In this document: positions 9,037 to 16,924 of the stretch, one piece after another
How the letters are laid out: every line of letters starts with the position of its first letter
Numbering within the stretch: position 1 is the stretch's first letter
Source: Terriglobia bacterium
Lineage (GTDB): Bacteria > Acidobacteriota > Terriglobia > Bryobacterales > Bryobacteraceae
Reading direction: 5' to 3'
Length of the DNA stretch: 64,000 nucleotides
Assembly (NCBI GenBank): GCA_020073445.1
Contig: JAIQFE010000020.1
Span: 1-64,000 of the forward strand
Translations under genes and position numbers: made by a program
The notes under the pieces: model-generated
The model's database searches: none
Told to the model about the DNA's origin: nothing
Seen by the model: only the letters and a program-made list of their open reading frames with translations

Positions 9037-9999
9037 CTAAACCCTCTGAATATGATTAGCAGTGAACACTTCGGTCTGATTCTCCGTAGTCCGCACCCAG
9101 AGGGGATTTGTCGGTTGTTGACCGGCGGCGATTAGCGCTATATCTTGCAAGAATCCAGCCGCTCGGAGCATCGCAGGCTCGCAATCAATGGCCTCCCATG
9201 CAAGATTTTCCCGAAGCTCGCGATCCTTTTTATTTGTCCCGTTTAACAGAAGTCTCTGGATAGAGCGCAGTTCCCTGGATTGAGTACCGAGGAGTGTGGA
9301 TAGTGTAGCTCCAGGGGCAGCCAAACAGGGTTCCAAGATCCAAGCGGATAGACATTCGATGGTCGCATCCGTGCCCAGCCGAATCGCGCGGGTAGGTGGA
9401 CTCGTGCTAGAAGCTAGATTCTGAAGGTACCGAGTTCCATCGCCGTCTCCATCAAGCGCAGGAACAGCGTCCGGACGGAATCTCCGAATCTCACCCAATG
9501 TGTCTACTACACTCGCGTCTTCTGTTGGAATAACACTGAGCGGGCTAAATCGTATGGCTTGGGCAACAGCGTCTGAAGCCTCGGCCACGCGCTGCCATAG
9601 GCGCAGCCACTGGTAGTCAGTCTGACCTTCCGGCACAACGATGACTGCACCCATGAGCGCTTCATAGAATGCTTCGCGGTGCTGAAGATACAGTTTGCGT
9701 ACTGAATCACGAGGAATTCGATGAATCGGTTCCTCACGAAGTAGGCGCCCGACTACTTGACCAGCGCTCTTTTGAACATGAATTGCCTCCATGGGGAGAT
9801 AGCTGGCCGCAATGATCGGGGAGTGGGTCGTGATTACTGATTGGTCACCCAGGCTCCGAATACGATTCGCGAGCCTGCGATGTAAAGAGGGATGAAGGTG
9901 TAGCTCAGGTTCTTCCGCCAGAAGAATGAAGTTCTTGCCGGCGGCTTGACGGCGTTCGGCAAAGGCGAGGATGATGAGCAGTGCTTGAAGGGATATCAT
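9037..9999 (-). CDS. GajA-like protein, C-terminal part (ATPase Walker B + TOPRIM nuclease)
   Basis: Downstream part of an OLD-family ATPase-nuclease that is split from its N-terminus by a frameshift. From the ATG at 9999 it has Walker B LLAEEPELHLHP (residues 26-37), the His-switch-like VITTHSPI (55-62) and a TOPRIM domain with VVPEGQTD (Glu124) and ALDGDGDG (Asp183/185/187). The same frame is open upstream to at least 10080 and reads LVPHIQTGG...FARHGAGMIS, which is the continuation expected of the ATPase, so the ATG at 9999 is not the natural start. Canonical GajA nicks DNA when nucleotides are depleted during phage infection. Confidence 0.75.
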   Translation of the reverse strand: MISLQALLIILAFAERRQAAGKNFILLAEEPELHLHPSLHRRLANRIRSLGDQSVITTHSPIIAASYLPMEAIHVQKSAGQVVGRLLREEPIHRIPRDSVRKLYLQHREAFYEALMGAVIVVPEGQTDYQWLRLWQRVAEASDAVAQAIRFSPLSVIPTEDASVVDTLGEIRRFRPDAVPALDGDGDGTRYLQNLASSTSPPTRAIRLGTDATIECLSAWILEPCLAAPGATLSTLLGTQSRELRSIQRLLLNGTNKKDRELRENLAWEAIDCEPAMLRAAGFLQDIALIAAGQQPTNPLWVRTTENQTEVFTANHIQRV

Positions 10000-10064
10000 G
10001 CCCGCGCCGTGCCGCGCAAAAGGCAGGATGAATCCATCGGCGCCCCCGGTCTGAATATGCGGTA

Positions 10065-10862
10065 CTAGGCTTTGTAAAAGACAGCCAGGGTGTCGAGCGA
10101 GGTAGGGCGATAAAGCAAATGGGCGTCTTCATTCAACATGAGAAATGCCCGTAACTCTCGCTCCGCCGACTGAAGCAAGGTTTGGAGATTTGCCGATTCT
10201 TCAACCTTCGTTTGTGGCTGCCGCAACTCGGCTTTGAGATTCTCTAAAACGTCGCCGGGCAAGGCATTACCTTGGCGCAACACCTTAATGAAGCTGGACG
10301 ACCCGAATGCAAGAAGACGGTCCCACTGTCTACTACTGGGCAGCAGGAACACACCCAGCTCATGTAAAAGGTTCTGCGGCACTTGCCGATGATCATCTGT
10401 GAAGGGATTACAGGGACCATCGTAAAAGAACCGTTTTTGATCAAATTCACATGCCTCGTCGTCGTAACGGGCGCTAAGGGCGATTTGAGCTGCGAGCGTG
10501 GCGTTTGGGGGCGCGGCATCTTCAAAGCTGACGGCCTGGGTTTCATCGTGCCACCATACCGGCCGAGCTGCTCTCTCCCCGTGGAACCACTGAGGAAACA
10601 ACCCCGGATCATTGACCGGACCAAAATCCGTCACCGTTCCGATGAGCGTGAAATGCGAGTGCGGCTGAGGGTTGCCTCCGAAGAAATCCCAGTCACAGAG
10701 CGCAGACGTCATTCGCTCCCGACCAAAAAGAAGGGCCAAGCCATCGGTGACCGTAGACTTGCCCACGTTATTCGATCCGAAAAGAACACCGTGTTTGGGA
10801 AGGACGAGTGTGGCGTTTTGGATGCCGCGAAAGTTCTCGATTTGAATCTGAGCGATTCGCAT
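10065..10862 (-). CDS. GajA-like protein, N-terminal part (ATPase with Walker A), ends early by frameshift
   Basis: The 265-aa frame begins MRIAQIQIENFRGI and carries Walker A GSNNVGKST at residues 29-37, typical of OLD/SMC-like ABC ATPases. It ends LAVFYKA-stop at 10065. Adding one T to the four-T run (A4 at 10076-10079 on the plus strand) joins it to the downstream frame as LAVFLQSLVPHIQTGG and gives a full protein of about 608 aa, close to GajA. Either this copy is inactivated, or the base is a sequencing error. First gene of the operon; the 320 bp upstream should contain its promoter. Confidence 0.78.
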   Translation of the reverse strand: MRIAQIQIENFRGIQNATLVLPKHGVLFGSNNVGKSTVTDGLALLFGRERMTSALCDWDFFGGNPQPHSHFTLIGTVTDFGPVNDPGLFPQWFHGERAARPVWWHDETQAVSFEDAAPPNATLAAQIALSARYDDEACEFDQKRFFYDGPCNPFTDDHRQVPQNLLHELGVFLLPSSRQWDRLLAFGSSSFIKVLRQGNALPGDVLENLKAELRQPQTKVEESANLQTLLQSAERELRAFLMLNEDAHLLYRPTSLDTLAVFYKA

Positions 10863-11184
10863 ATGTACCGCCGTAGTTTCCCCTCAAGTACGAGTACCGC
10901 CTATTCGTGCACTTAACTTACTGCTGGGCAAGTACAAAAGTCAATAAAATGTTCTAGCAATAGAATAAAGGAGTTAAGCGGTGGAAAAACCCTGTGGAAA
11001 AGCAGATTTATACGTTGGACGCGAACCCTAAGAAAACAAAAGGCTGCCTGGCGGATTTGCACACGGCATCCGCTAAACCGTTTTGTCCCAGTAATGTTGT
11101 GGAGCCCGCCGGGTCGATAAACGCGGGAGTATTTAGAGCGCGCCGGAGAGGGCTTTGGCGATGATCGTGGAGCGCGCGGTGAGG
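10863..11184. other. Intergenic region upstream of the defence operon
   Basis: No convincing gene. It is locally AT-rich (around 10915-11045) and should carry the promoter of the minus-strand Gabija-like operon, though I could not assign -35/-10 boxes with confidence. An imperfect hairpin GCGGAT (11051-11056) / ATCCGC (11068-11073) lies within it. It is also just downstream of the deleted helicase relic. Confidence 0.4.
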
Positions 11185-11861
11185 TCAAGCGACATACACT
11201 TGAGGGCCGCTCGTGCGCAATAGACCCTTGTCCACAAGGCCATCCGTGACATTGCGAATGATGTCTGCGGACTCACCTCGAAGTCGCTCCACTCCGAAGA
11301 GCCGAGACACGGCCTGGGGAATTTGATCGCGCATCAAACCGAACTGGTCCTCAGCGAGGTATAGGACCGCGGAGGCGATCTCTTCTGCCGGGATCAATTC
11401 AAGCGGTCTCCGAACACCATCGCCTGGTACGCGAAAGCCCTGGGGTGTTACGGCGCAGACGACGTAGGAGTTCGATGGGAGAGGCGGAGAACGCTATGTC
11501 GCCCGCCTCTATCGAAAGTTCCGGATCATCACTATCGTCCTCGATCACGGAAGCGGGAGAGCGTTTTGCAACCCTACGAACAAGCGGCAGCTTGAGTTCT
11601 ACTTCTTCCAGAGCTAGCCGAACAAAGAGCTCTTGAGCAGCAGGGCCGCTCACTTCAAGTTTGGCCACCCGAGATCGGTTCAGGGCCCAGAAGCGGATTC
11701 GATTTCGTTAAATCGAGGACGCTATCCTGCCATCGGCGCATCTGAGCGCGTATTTTTTCAGCATCCACGGCAGGAGGCTGATTAGGAGTTGCCGGCGGAC
11801 GACTCGACCCCGTCTGCGTCCCGATCCCGATTGGAGCTTGGCTTGTCTTCTCAGTGGCCAT
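11185..11861 (-). pseudogene. Remnant of a giant DUF4011/COG1112-type helicase: N- and C-terminal ends fused by deletion
   Basis: The 5' part (from ATG at 11861) has a Pro-rich start and then MRRWQDSVLDLTKSNPLLG, the hallmark opening of DUF4011 helicases. A single extra base in the GGG/CCC run at 11683-11685 shifts the frame; correcting it gives LNRSRVAKLEVSGPAAQ in continuity. That frame runs to ELLRRLRR and then breaks. The final part, beginning about AFAYQAMVFGDRLELIP and ending GPQVYVA at 11185, resembles the C-terminal domain (DUF3320-like) of the same proteins. Intact members are well over 1000 aa, so the helicase and nuclease core has been deleted. Such proteins occur in defence islands. 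Confidence 0.68.
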
Positions 11862-13162
11862 ATTCTGCGGGACGAGTCGCGGCTGCGCGACCTAAGGTGA
11901 TCCGAGCAGGCGGACCATTAAGCATTCAGACTGTTTTACGGTCTCCTCTATTATATGGATACGCCCTGAATTCTATAGCGGAGCGGGGTTTAGAACAATC
12001 GCTGCGCACTAGATAGTAGGCCGCGGCGATCTGAGGGGCGACCCGGAAGCGCGGATTCCATCTCCGTCCTCAGCCAGGACCCGAACGTGTCTCGCTTCGT
12101 TAGCGCTCGCGGATCTTGGTTGCTTGAGCGGATTACTTTAAGAAGGCATTTGAAAATTTTTCCCAGGTGCCAAAAAAGTTTTGTAGGCCCCGTAAGCCTT
12201 GCTAAACGTTAGGATTACCGTTTAAGCACAAGACTTTGCAAGCCGGACGATTTAGCCAAATTTTGCAGCTCAGCAGAAATTTTTTGGTCTCAAAAAACTG
12301 GCGCCGATTCCTGCGTTCTCGGAGGTCAGCATTTTCAAGCGGTTAGCGTTTTTGGTGGTGTTTTTGGCAGTCCCTACTGTACATATAACTTTATCTTTAA
12401 TATCCGGAAGAGCCGGCATAGGCTAGGGTGAGGCTTTCAGCTCATCACCGCTCACGCAAACGAAATGAGGAATCGCTACGGACAATCCGATGTTCATCGA
12501 AGATCCGCTCGATGCTGTCCGGGTTTCGCCAGGCTTCGGTCTCTCGGCTCTCTCACGGATGGGCGAAGAGCGCGTTTCCGAGCCCGTGGCGTCGTTGGAG
12601 GCGCGTGGAAGGTCACCGTGCCTAGCTATCCCGCCGAAAAGCGCCTAGGACGAGGATGGCGAGCGGGACGAGGTAATCCTCCGCAGGTCTGGAGCGTACG
12701 CAGGCTCGCCTATCCGCCAGCCGTCGAGTAAGAATCGGAGCAAAATTTTCAGCACCAACATCATGCGGACTCCTTGGACCATCCAAAAAATTTCCACCCT
12801 AGAAATAGCTATAGGTATAGCTATAGGCAAATTTCACCAACCGCCCTGTTTTCTGCAGCGTTTGCGGCATCGAAATTTGCACCCAAAAAAATCGAAGGCT
12901 GCTTGGGCCGAACCAGTGATCGAGCTCCACAACGCGTGAGCCTTGGTTTTTTCACTCTTACTTAAAGCTCAAGGTAGAGGTAGAACAAAAAAATCGGGGC
13001 AACGGGGAGATGAAGATGGATCGCCTTCGGCAGACAAAACGATCGCGAGCTGGTGGAAGCTGGTAAAAAGCAAGATTTGACTGTTATGTTTCAGGAGTAT
13101 ACTGATCACGACACGGGACGCCCGAGGGAGGACGGGTTTCCGAACGTTCCGGGAGGTCCAGC
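11862..13162. other. 1.3-kb AT-rich stretch without a recognisable gene
   Basis: Only short frames occur (for example 12428-12625, 12774-12965), with no motif or ribosome binding site. Poly-A and poly-T rich segments at about 12140-12310 and 12780-12900 contrast with the GC-rich chromosome. A small 12-base tandem repeat is present at 12805-12827. A promoter for the 253-aa gene may lie near 13085-13110. It probably represents eroded element DNA. Confidence 0.4.
12805..12827. repeat. Two-copy 12-bp tandem repeat with a palindromic core
   Basis: ATAGCTATAGG occurs at 12805-12815 and again at 12817-12827, separated by one T, and contains the palindrome TATAGCTATA. It sits in gene-free island DNA 340 bp upstream of the 253-aa gene. 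It could be a protein-binding site or a chance AT-rich repeat. Confidence 0.5.
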
Positions 13163-13924
13163 ATGGGAAATCCTGCAGCGGCTGACGCGGCAGCGCAGAT
13201 AGTCGATCGCCAAATCGCGTTCGAGAACTTCAATTTTTGCGGCCATACGGATAGTCCGCCGGTATCACTTAACCAGTTGCAGAAATGGGCTTACGAGGCT
13301 CGTCATGGTAGCCGGGAGGCCCAGAAGCACCTTGCAGATACCATGCTCTGGACCCTCCGCTATACGACTTTTGAGGCCTACGTCAAGCGTTACTCGATCA
13401 AGCTAGTTCTTTATACAGCTTGGTACCTCGAAAAATTTTCTATGTTCGTTAGGATTCTGTTGGACTCAGACCCTGGAACCCCCTACATGGAAAGGCCATG
13501 GAAGGGGAGATTTCGAGTGCCTGGCTACAGTGATGCCCACATTGAGTCCGACCATCTCCTGTTCCAGCTGAAGCCCGAACACTACGAGCGTCTTGATTTC
13601 CACGAACTTGTCCAGAGTATTTCGGAGCACCCCGAGGATCGCAAAGCGGCGCTTCTGGCGTGGCTGAAGAAGTACATCCAGCCTGTGGGTGTAAGAACGC
13701 CGCAGGAGTCGGCTGCAACGGCACGGCGGAACAATCTCATCCGGCAGGCCCACGCAGACGACAAATCCGGGCGAGAGATCTGCGAAATTTTGGATCGCTA
13801 CGCAATTCCTACGACCAAGGAGATGCGGAAGAACGAAATTTTTGAGTGGACAGTCGCCTGGGACGATCCGGACTTCAATAGGAACGTCCAGACGATGATT
13901 TCCAAAGCCAAAGCGCACGGATAG
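13163..13924 (+). CDS. Uncharacterised 253-aa island protein
   Basis: I do not recognise the family. The start is supported by a Shine-Dalgarno-like GGGAGG just upstream. The protein is soluble, with no signal peptide or membrane segment; it is rich in aromatic residues in the middle (YTAWYLEKFSMF, about 92-103). The C-terminal 70 residues (KSGREICEILDRYAIPTT) look helix-turn-helix-like and suggest nucleic-acid binding, but weakly. It is located between the helicase relic and the integrase, on the integrase strand, so it may be an accessory gene of the element. Confidence 0.7.
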   Translation: MGNPAAADAAAQIVDRQIAFENFNFCGHTDSPPVSLNQLQKWAYEARHGSREAQKHLADTMLWTLRYTTFEAYVKRYSIKLVLYTAWYLEKFSMFVRILLDSDPGTPYMERPWKGRFRVPGYSDAHIESDHLLFQLKPEHYERLDFHELVQSISEHPEDRKAALLAWLKKYIQPVGVRTPQESAATARRNNLIRQAHADDKSGREICEILDRYAIPTTKEMRKNEIFEWTVAWDDPDFNRNVQTMISKAKAHG

Positions 13925-14236
13925 GCTGTCAAGCTTTTTTCGTTTCCACCGCGTTTCCGGCTCCATCCGGAGCCGCCTGCCAATTTCCGCTAGATTCAAC
14001 GCCTTCAGTTGTTTCCGTCCGCCCTCCCTGCCAAAGTCTTTCCTAGTTGTTTCCACGTGAGCGTCGCTGCCCTCGCCGGCGAAAGTGCCGTTTAAGATCC
14101 TTACGTGCAGGGCGAGGTCCCATCAGTTCGTTCGAGGCGCCGGGCGGCTGGCAGCAAAGCCGCCTCCCCCTGTGCTACTCTGCCCATCGAGCAAATCCGT
14201 AACGAGCCATCGCCGCATGGAGGCGGCTACGAAAAA
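13925..14236. other. Intergenic region before the integrase, with a hairpin
   Basis: Contains the perfect hairpin described separately (13958-13975) downstream of the 253-aa gene, and the leader of the integrase gene with GGAGG at 14218-14222. The longest frame of the integrase extends back to 14105, but that part has atypical composition and is probably untranslated. Confidence 0.45.
13958..13975 (+). terminator. Possible terminator hairpin after the 253-aa gene
   Basis: CGGCTCC and GGAGCCG form a perfect 7-bp GC-rich stem around an ATCC loop, 34 bases after the stop codon. No T-run follows, so intrinsic termination is not certain. Confidence 0.35.
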
Positions 14237-15418
14237 ATGGCTCGTAGGAGGTACCAAAAGCCCACGCCCAAAAAGCGTGGGAAGGAGTGGACCATCCTCG
14301 TTCGAGAGGATGTTGTTAAAGATGGGCAGAGAAAGCGGCCAGTCAGACGAGTTCCGTTGGGTCCGGCGAGCCTTACCAAGGCCGAAGCGGAACGATTACG
14401 CGATGACTACCTGGCTACTACCAACCAGGCAAGTGTCGGGATCGGCGGGGCCGTCTTATTCCGTGACTTTGCTCGAATCTATGAACGTGATGTCTTATCG
14501 ATCTGGGCCGATCCGACCCAGAATCGGAGCAAGAGCGTGTTGAAGGTACATCTCAATCCTGCGTTCGGTGACCTGATGCTGAGGGAGCTGACGCTCGAAA
14601 TCTTGCAGCACTATTTCGCGCGTTTGCAAACCACAAAAATGTCAGCTGAAGGCATCGACAAGGTCAAGGATGTGCTGTCCGCAGTTCTGGGGACAGCTGT
14701 CACTTACGGCCGGCTAAGCACGAATCCGGCCGAGAAGATCCGTTTGAGGAAGCGCAAGCTCACCAAGCCCAAGCCCTTCATCCGGGTCGACCTGTTCAAG
14801 AATCTGGTGGAGCTGATCATGGAGCCCTACGCCACGATGGTCTATGTGGCGGCTTTTACGGGGCTGCGGGTCAGTGAACTGGCGGGCTTACTCTGGCGAA
14901 ATGTTCACGCTGATTCGATTACCGTCGAGCAGCGTTACTGCCGGGGAGATTGGGATGAACCGAAGTCGGACGCCAGCCGGGCGACGATTGCGGCCGACGA
15001 TCATGTCATCGAGCGAATTCAAAAGCTCAAGTCGATCGAAGTAGTCATTCGTGCGGGCAGGGCACTGCAGCGGTACAAGGCGGTGAAGTCGGATGGACCG
15101 GATGACCTCGTCTTTCAGTCCGTGAAGACGGGCGCGCCGATCCGCGACAACATTGTGCTTTGCCGACACATCAAACCAGCGGCTCGGAAGCTCGGCGCTG
15201 GGTGGGTGAACTGGCAGGTGCTCCGGCGGTCATACGCGACTTGGATGAGTCAGGCGCAAGTGAACGTAAAGGACGCGCAGGGTCTGATGCGGCATAGTCG
15301 AGCGAGCACGACGCAGGATGTGTATCAACAGGTGGTTCCTGAGTCGCAGCGCAAGGCGGTCCAGAAGCTCTCAGCGTTCGTAAAGCAGTCGTCAAAAGAG
15401 GCTGTCGCAGTGCAATAG
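14237..15418 (+). CDS. Site-specific tyrosine recombinase (integrase) of the tRNA-Phe island
   Basis: Phage-type integrase, about 393 aa from the ATG at 14237, which has GGAGG 14 bases upstream; the frame itself is open from 14105. The N-terminal half has an arm-type domain and a core-binding domain. The catalytic domain shows box I FTGLRVSELAGLLW (Arg), a GLMRHS box (His) and DVYQQV with the nucleophilic Tyr. The usual HxLR box reads WQVLRRSY, keeping Arg but with Gln in place of His, a variant I associate with acidobacterial integrases. Its stop lies 63 bases from the 3' end of tRNA-Phe, the expected attachment site. Confidence 0.92.
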   Translation: MARRRYQKPTPKKRGKEWTILVREDVVKDGQRKRPVRRVPLGPASLTKAEAERLRDDYLATTNQASVGIGGAVLFRDFARIYERDVLSIWADPTQNRSKSVLKVHLNPAFGDLMLRELTLEILQHYFARLQTTKMSAEGIDKVKDVLSAVLGTAVTYGRLSTNPAEKIRLRKRKLTKPKPFIRVDLFKNLVELIMEPYATMVYVAAFTGLRVSELAGLLWRNVHADSITVEQRYCRGDWDEPKSDASRATIAADDHVIERIQKLKSIEVVIRAGRALQRYKAVKSDGPDDLVFQSVKTGAPIRDNIVLCRHIKPAARKLGAGWVNWQVLRRSYATWMSQAQVNVKDAQGLMRHSRASTTQDVYQQVVPESQRKAVQKLSAFVKQSSKEAVAVQ

Positions 15419-15481
15419 TGTGGTCAAAGTGCAACCAATTGCAACCAAACTCAGAAAAGCAGGTCTGTAAGTTGTTGAAAA

Positions 15482-15557
15482 TGGTGGCCAGGGACGGAAT
15501 CGAACCGCCGACGCCAGCCTTTTCAGGGCTGCGCTCTACCAACTGAGCTACCTGGCC
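15482..15557 (-). tRNA. tRNA-Phe (anticodon GAA)
   Basis: On the minus strand the 76-nt sequence starts GGCCAGGTAGCTCAG, has an anticodon stem CAGCC/GGCTG closing the loop CTGAAAA (anticodon GAA), the T-arm GGTTCGATTCC, and ends CCTGGCC-A-CCA with CCA encoded. The acceptor stem GGCCAGG/CCTGGCC pairs completely. Its 3' end is next to the integrase gene, marking it as a likely attB site. Confidence 0.97.
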
Positions 15558-15588
15558 GGGAGGGAACTTGTGGAGCCTTCACATTTTA

Positions 15589-16914
15589 TCACGTGAGGCT
15601 TCGCAACCACCATTCCCGTGCCGTCCGCCACCAGAACGCGGTCAACACCACGCCAATCGCGATCAGCCCGGCCGAGAGTCCCACCCATAATCCCGGCGCT
15701 CCCAACCCGCGCCCGAAACACAACATCGCTCCCAGCGGCAGTCCGATCACCCAGTACCCGATCAGGTGACAGACCACCGGCGTGCGCGTGTCTCCCGCGC
15801 CCCGCAGCGAGCCCGTTACCACGATCTGCAATCCGTCGAACAGTTGAAAGAAAGCCGCCACGCGCAGGATCGTCGCCGCAGTGGCGATTACTGCAGCCTC
15901 TGGCGTAAACAAGCGCGCGATCCACTCGGGTACGGTCAACAATACGAACGCGGCCGCCGACATCACCGCGGCGCCCAGCCCCAGCGCCGTCCATCCCGAG
16001 CGAGCCGCCGCATGCCGATCCCCCTTCCCCAGTGCGAATCCCACTCGCACGGCCGCGGCGGAGCTGATGCCGAGCGGCATCATGAACGTCGTGCTCACCG
16101 TGGTCAGGGCGATTTGGTGCCCAGCGAGCGCCGTCGCGTTCAGCTTGCTCACAAGCACCGTCACGGTCGCGAATACGCCGATCTCGACTGCCATCTGTCC
16201 CGCCGACGGCGCACCCAGCTTGAGCAGCGCCCACATCCGCGCCGCGTCCGGCCTCCAGGAAATTCGCAAAATCTCCGGGTCGTGCTTCAGCAGAACATAG
16301 GCCAGCGCGCCCGCCATGTAGATGCGGGAGAAACATGTGGCCCAGCCGGCGCCCTCCGCGCCGAGTCGCGGCGCTCCCAGATGACCCAGAACCAGGATCC
16401 AGTTTCCCGCCAGATTCACCAGGTTCGCCGTGAGCAGCGTGATCATCACCGGCCGAGCGATGTGCAGCGCCTGCAGATACCGCCGCAGCGCGAAGTAAAT
16501 CAGCAAAGGAGGAGCGCTCCAGATCAAGGCGTGCAGATACGGCCGCGTCGCGCGGAGCACCGTCTGGTCCACCCCGAAACTGGGCAGGATCGCTTCCAGA
16601 GCCCAGACCGCACCCATCACCAGGGGGATCATCAGCACAGCCATCCAAACGCCGGTTACCAGCGAGCGACGATAATCGTCCCGGTCCTCAGCACCGAACG
16701 CCCGTGCGACTAATGTATCGAGCCCGAATAGCAAGCCGCCCGAACATACGGCGATTCCGTAGAAAACTATCGTGCCCAAGCCCACCGCGCCGATCGCGTC
16801 CGTTCCTACGCGGCCGACGAACATGGTGTCAACCACGCCCATCGCCATCCAACCCAGCTCGGCGAGCACCAGGGGCCCTGCCAGGCGGACCATCTGTCTG
16901 AGTTCTTCTCGCAC
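15589..16914 (-). CDS. MATE-family multidrug/Na+ efflux transporter
   Basis: A 441-aa integral membrane protein with about 12 hydrophobic segments and the internally duplicated MATE layout: MVRLAGPLVLAELGWMAMG near the N-terminus and a second half starting around LLKLGAPSAGQMAVEIGVF. It is expected to export cationic drugs or metabolites using an H+ or Na+ gradient. It starts 10 bp after the end of mnmE on the same strand, so it may be transcribed as the distal gene of that cluster. The substrate is unknown. Confidence 0.92.
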   Translation of the reverse strand: MREELRQMVRLAGPLVLAELGWMAMGVVDTMFVGRVGTDAIGAVGLGTIVFYGIAVCSGGLLFGLDTLVARAFGAEDRDDYRRSLVTGVWMAVLMIPLVMGAVWALEAILPSFGVDQTVLRATRPYLHALIWSAPPLLIYFALRRYLQALHIARPVMITLLTANLVNLAGNWILVLGHLGAPRLGAEGAGWATCFSRIYMAGALAYVLLKHDPEILRISWRPDAARMWALLKLGAPSAGQMAVEIGVFATVTVLVSKLNATALAGHQIALTTVSTTFMMPLGISSAAAVRVGFALGKGDRHAAARSGWTALGLGAAVMSAAAFVLLTVPEWIARLFTPEAAVIATAATILRVAAFFQLFDGLQIVVTGSLRGAGDTRTPVVCHLIGYWVIGLPLGAMLCFGRGLGAPGLWVGLSAGLIAIGVVLTAFWWRTAREWWLRSLT

Positions 16915-16924
16915 GAGTGGTAAA

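Larger units (their letters stand above)
3530..15484. mobile_element. Putative genomic island integrated at tRNA-Phe
   Basis: Right edge is defined by tRNA-Phe with its 3' end facing an integrase gene. Between this and the SDR gene are an integrase relic, an IS, defence genes, degraded genes and AT-rich DNA. I looked for a copy of the tRNA 3' end (attL) left of the island and did not find one by eye, so the left border is approximate, and the element may be a remnant of several insertions. Confidence 0.55.

Noticed and set aside
10065-10080. Programmed frameshift in the GajA-like gene
   Set aside because: No X-XXY-YYZ slippery heptamer in the right frame and no obvious downstream pseudoknot, so an indel is the simpler reading.
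11120-11184. Short minus-strand peptide MSLDLTARSTIIAKALSGAL after the helicase relic
   Set aside because: Only about 20 residues, out of frame with the relic, with no start signal.
3400-13200. Left attachment site (copy of the tRNA-Phe 3' end)
   Set aside because: I looked by eye for the 20-base 3' end of the tRNA on the left side and did not see a convincing copy; a computed search would be needed.
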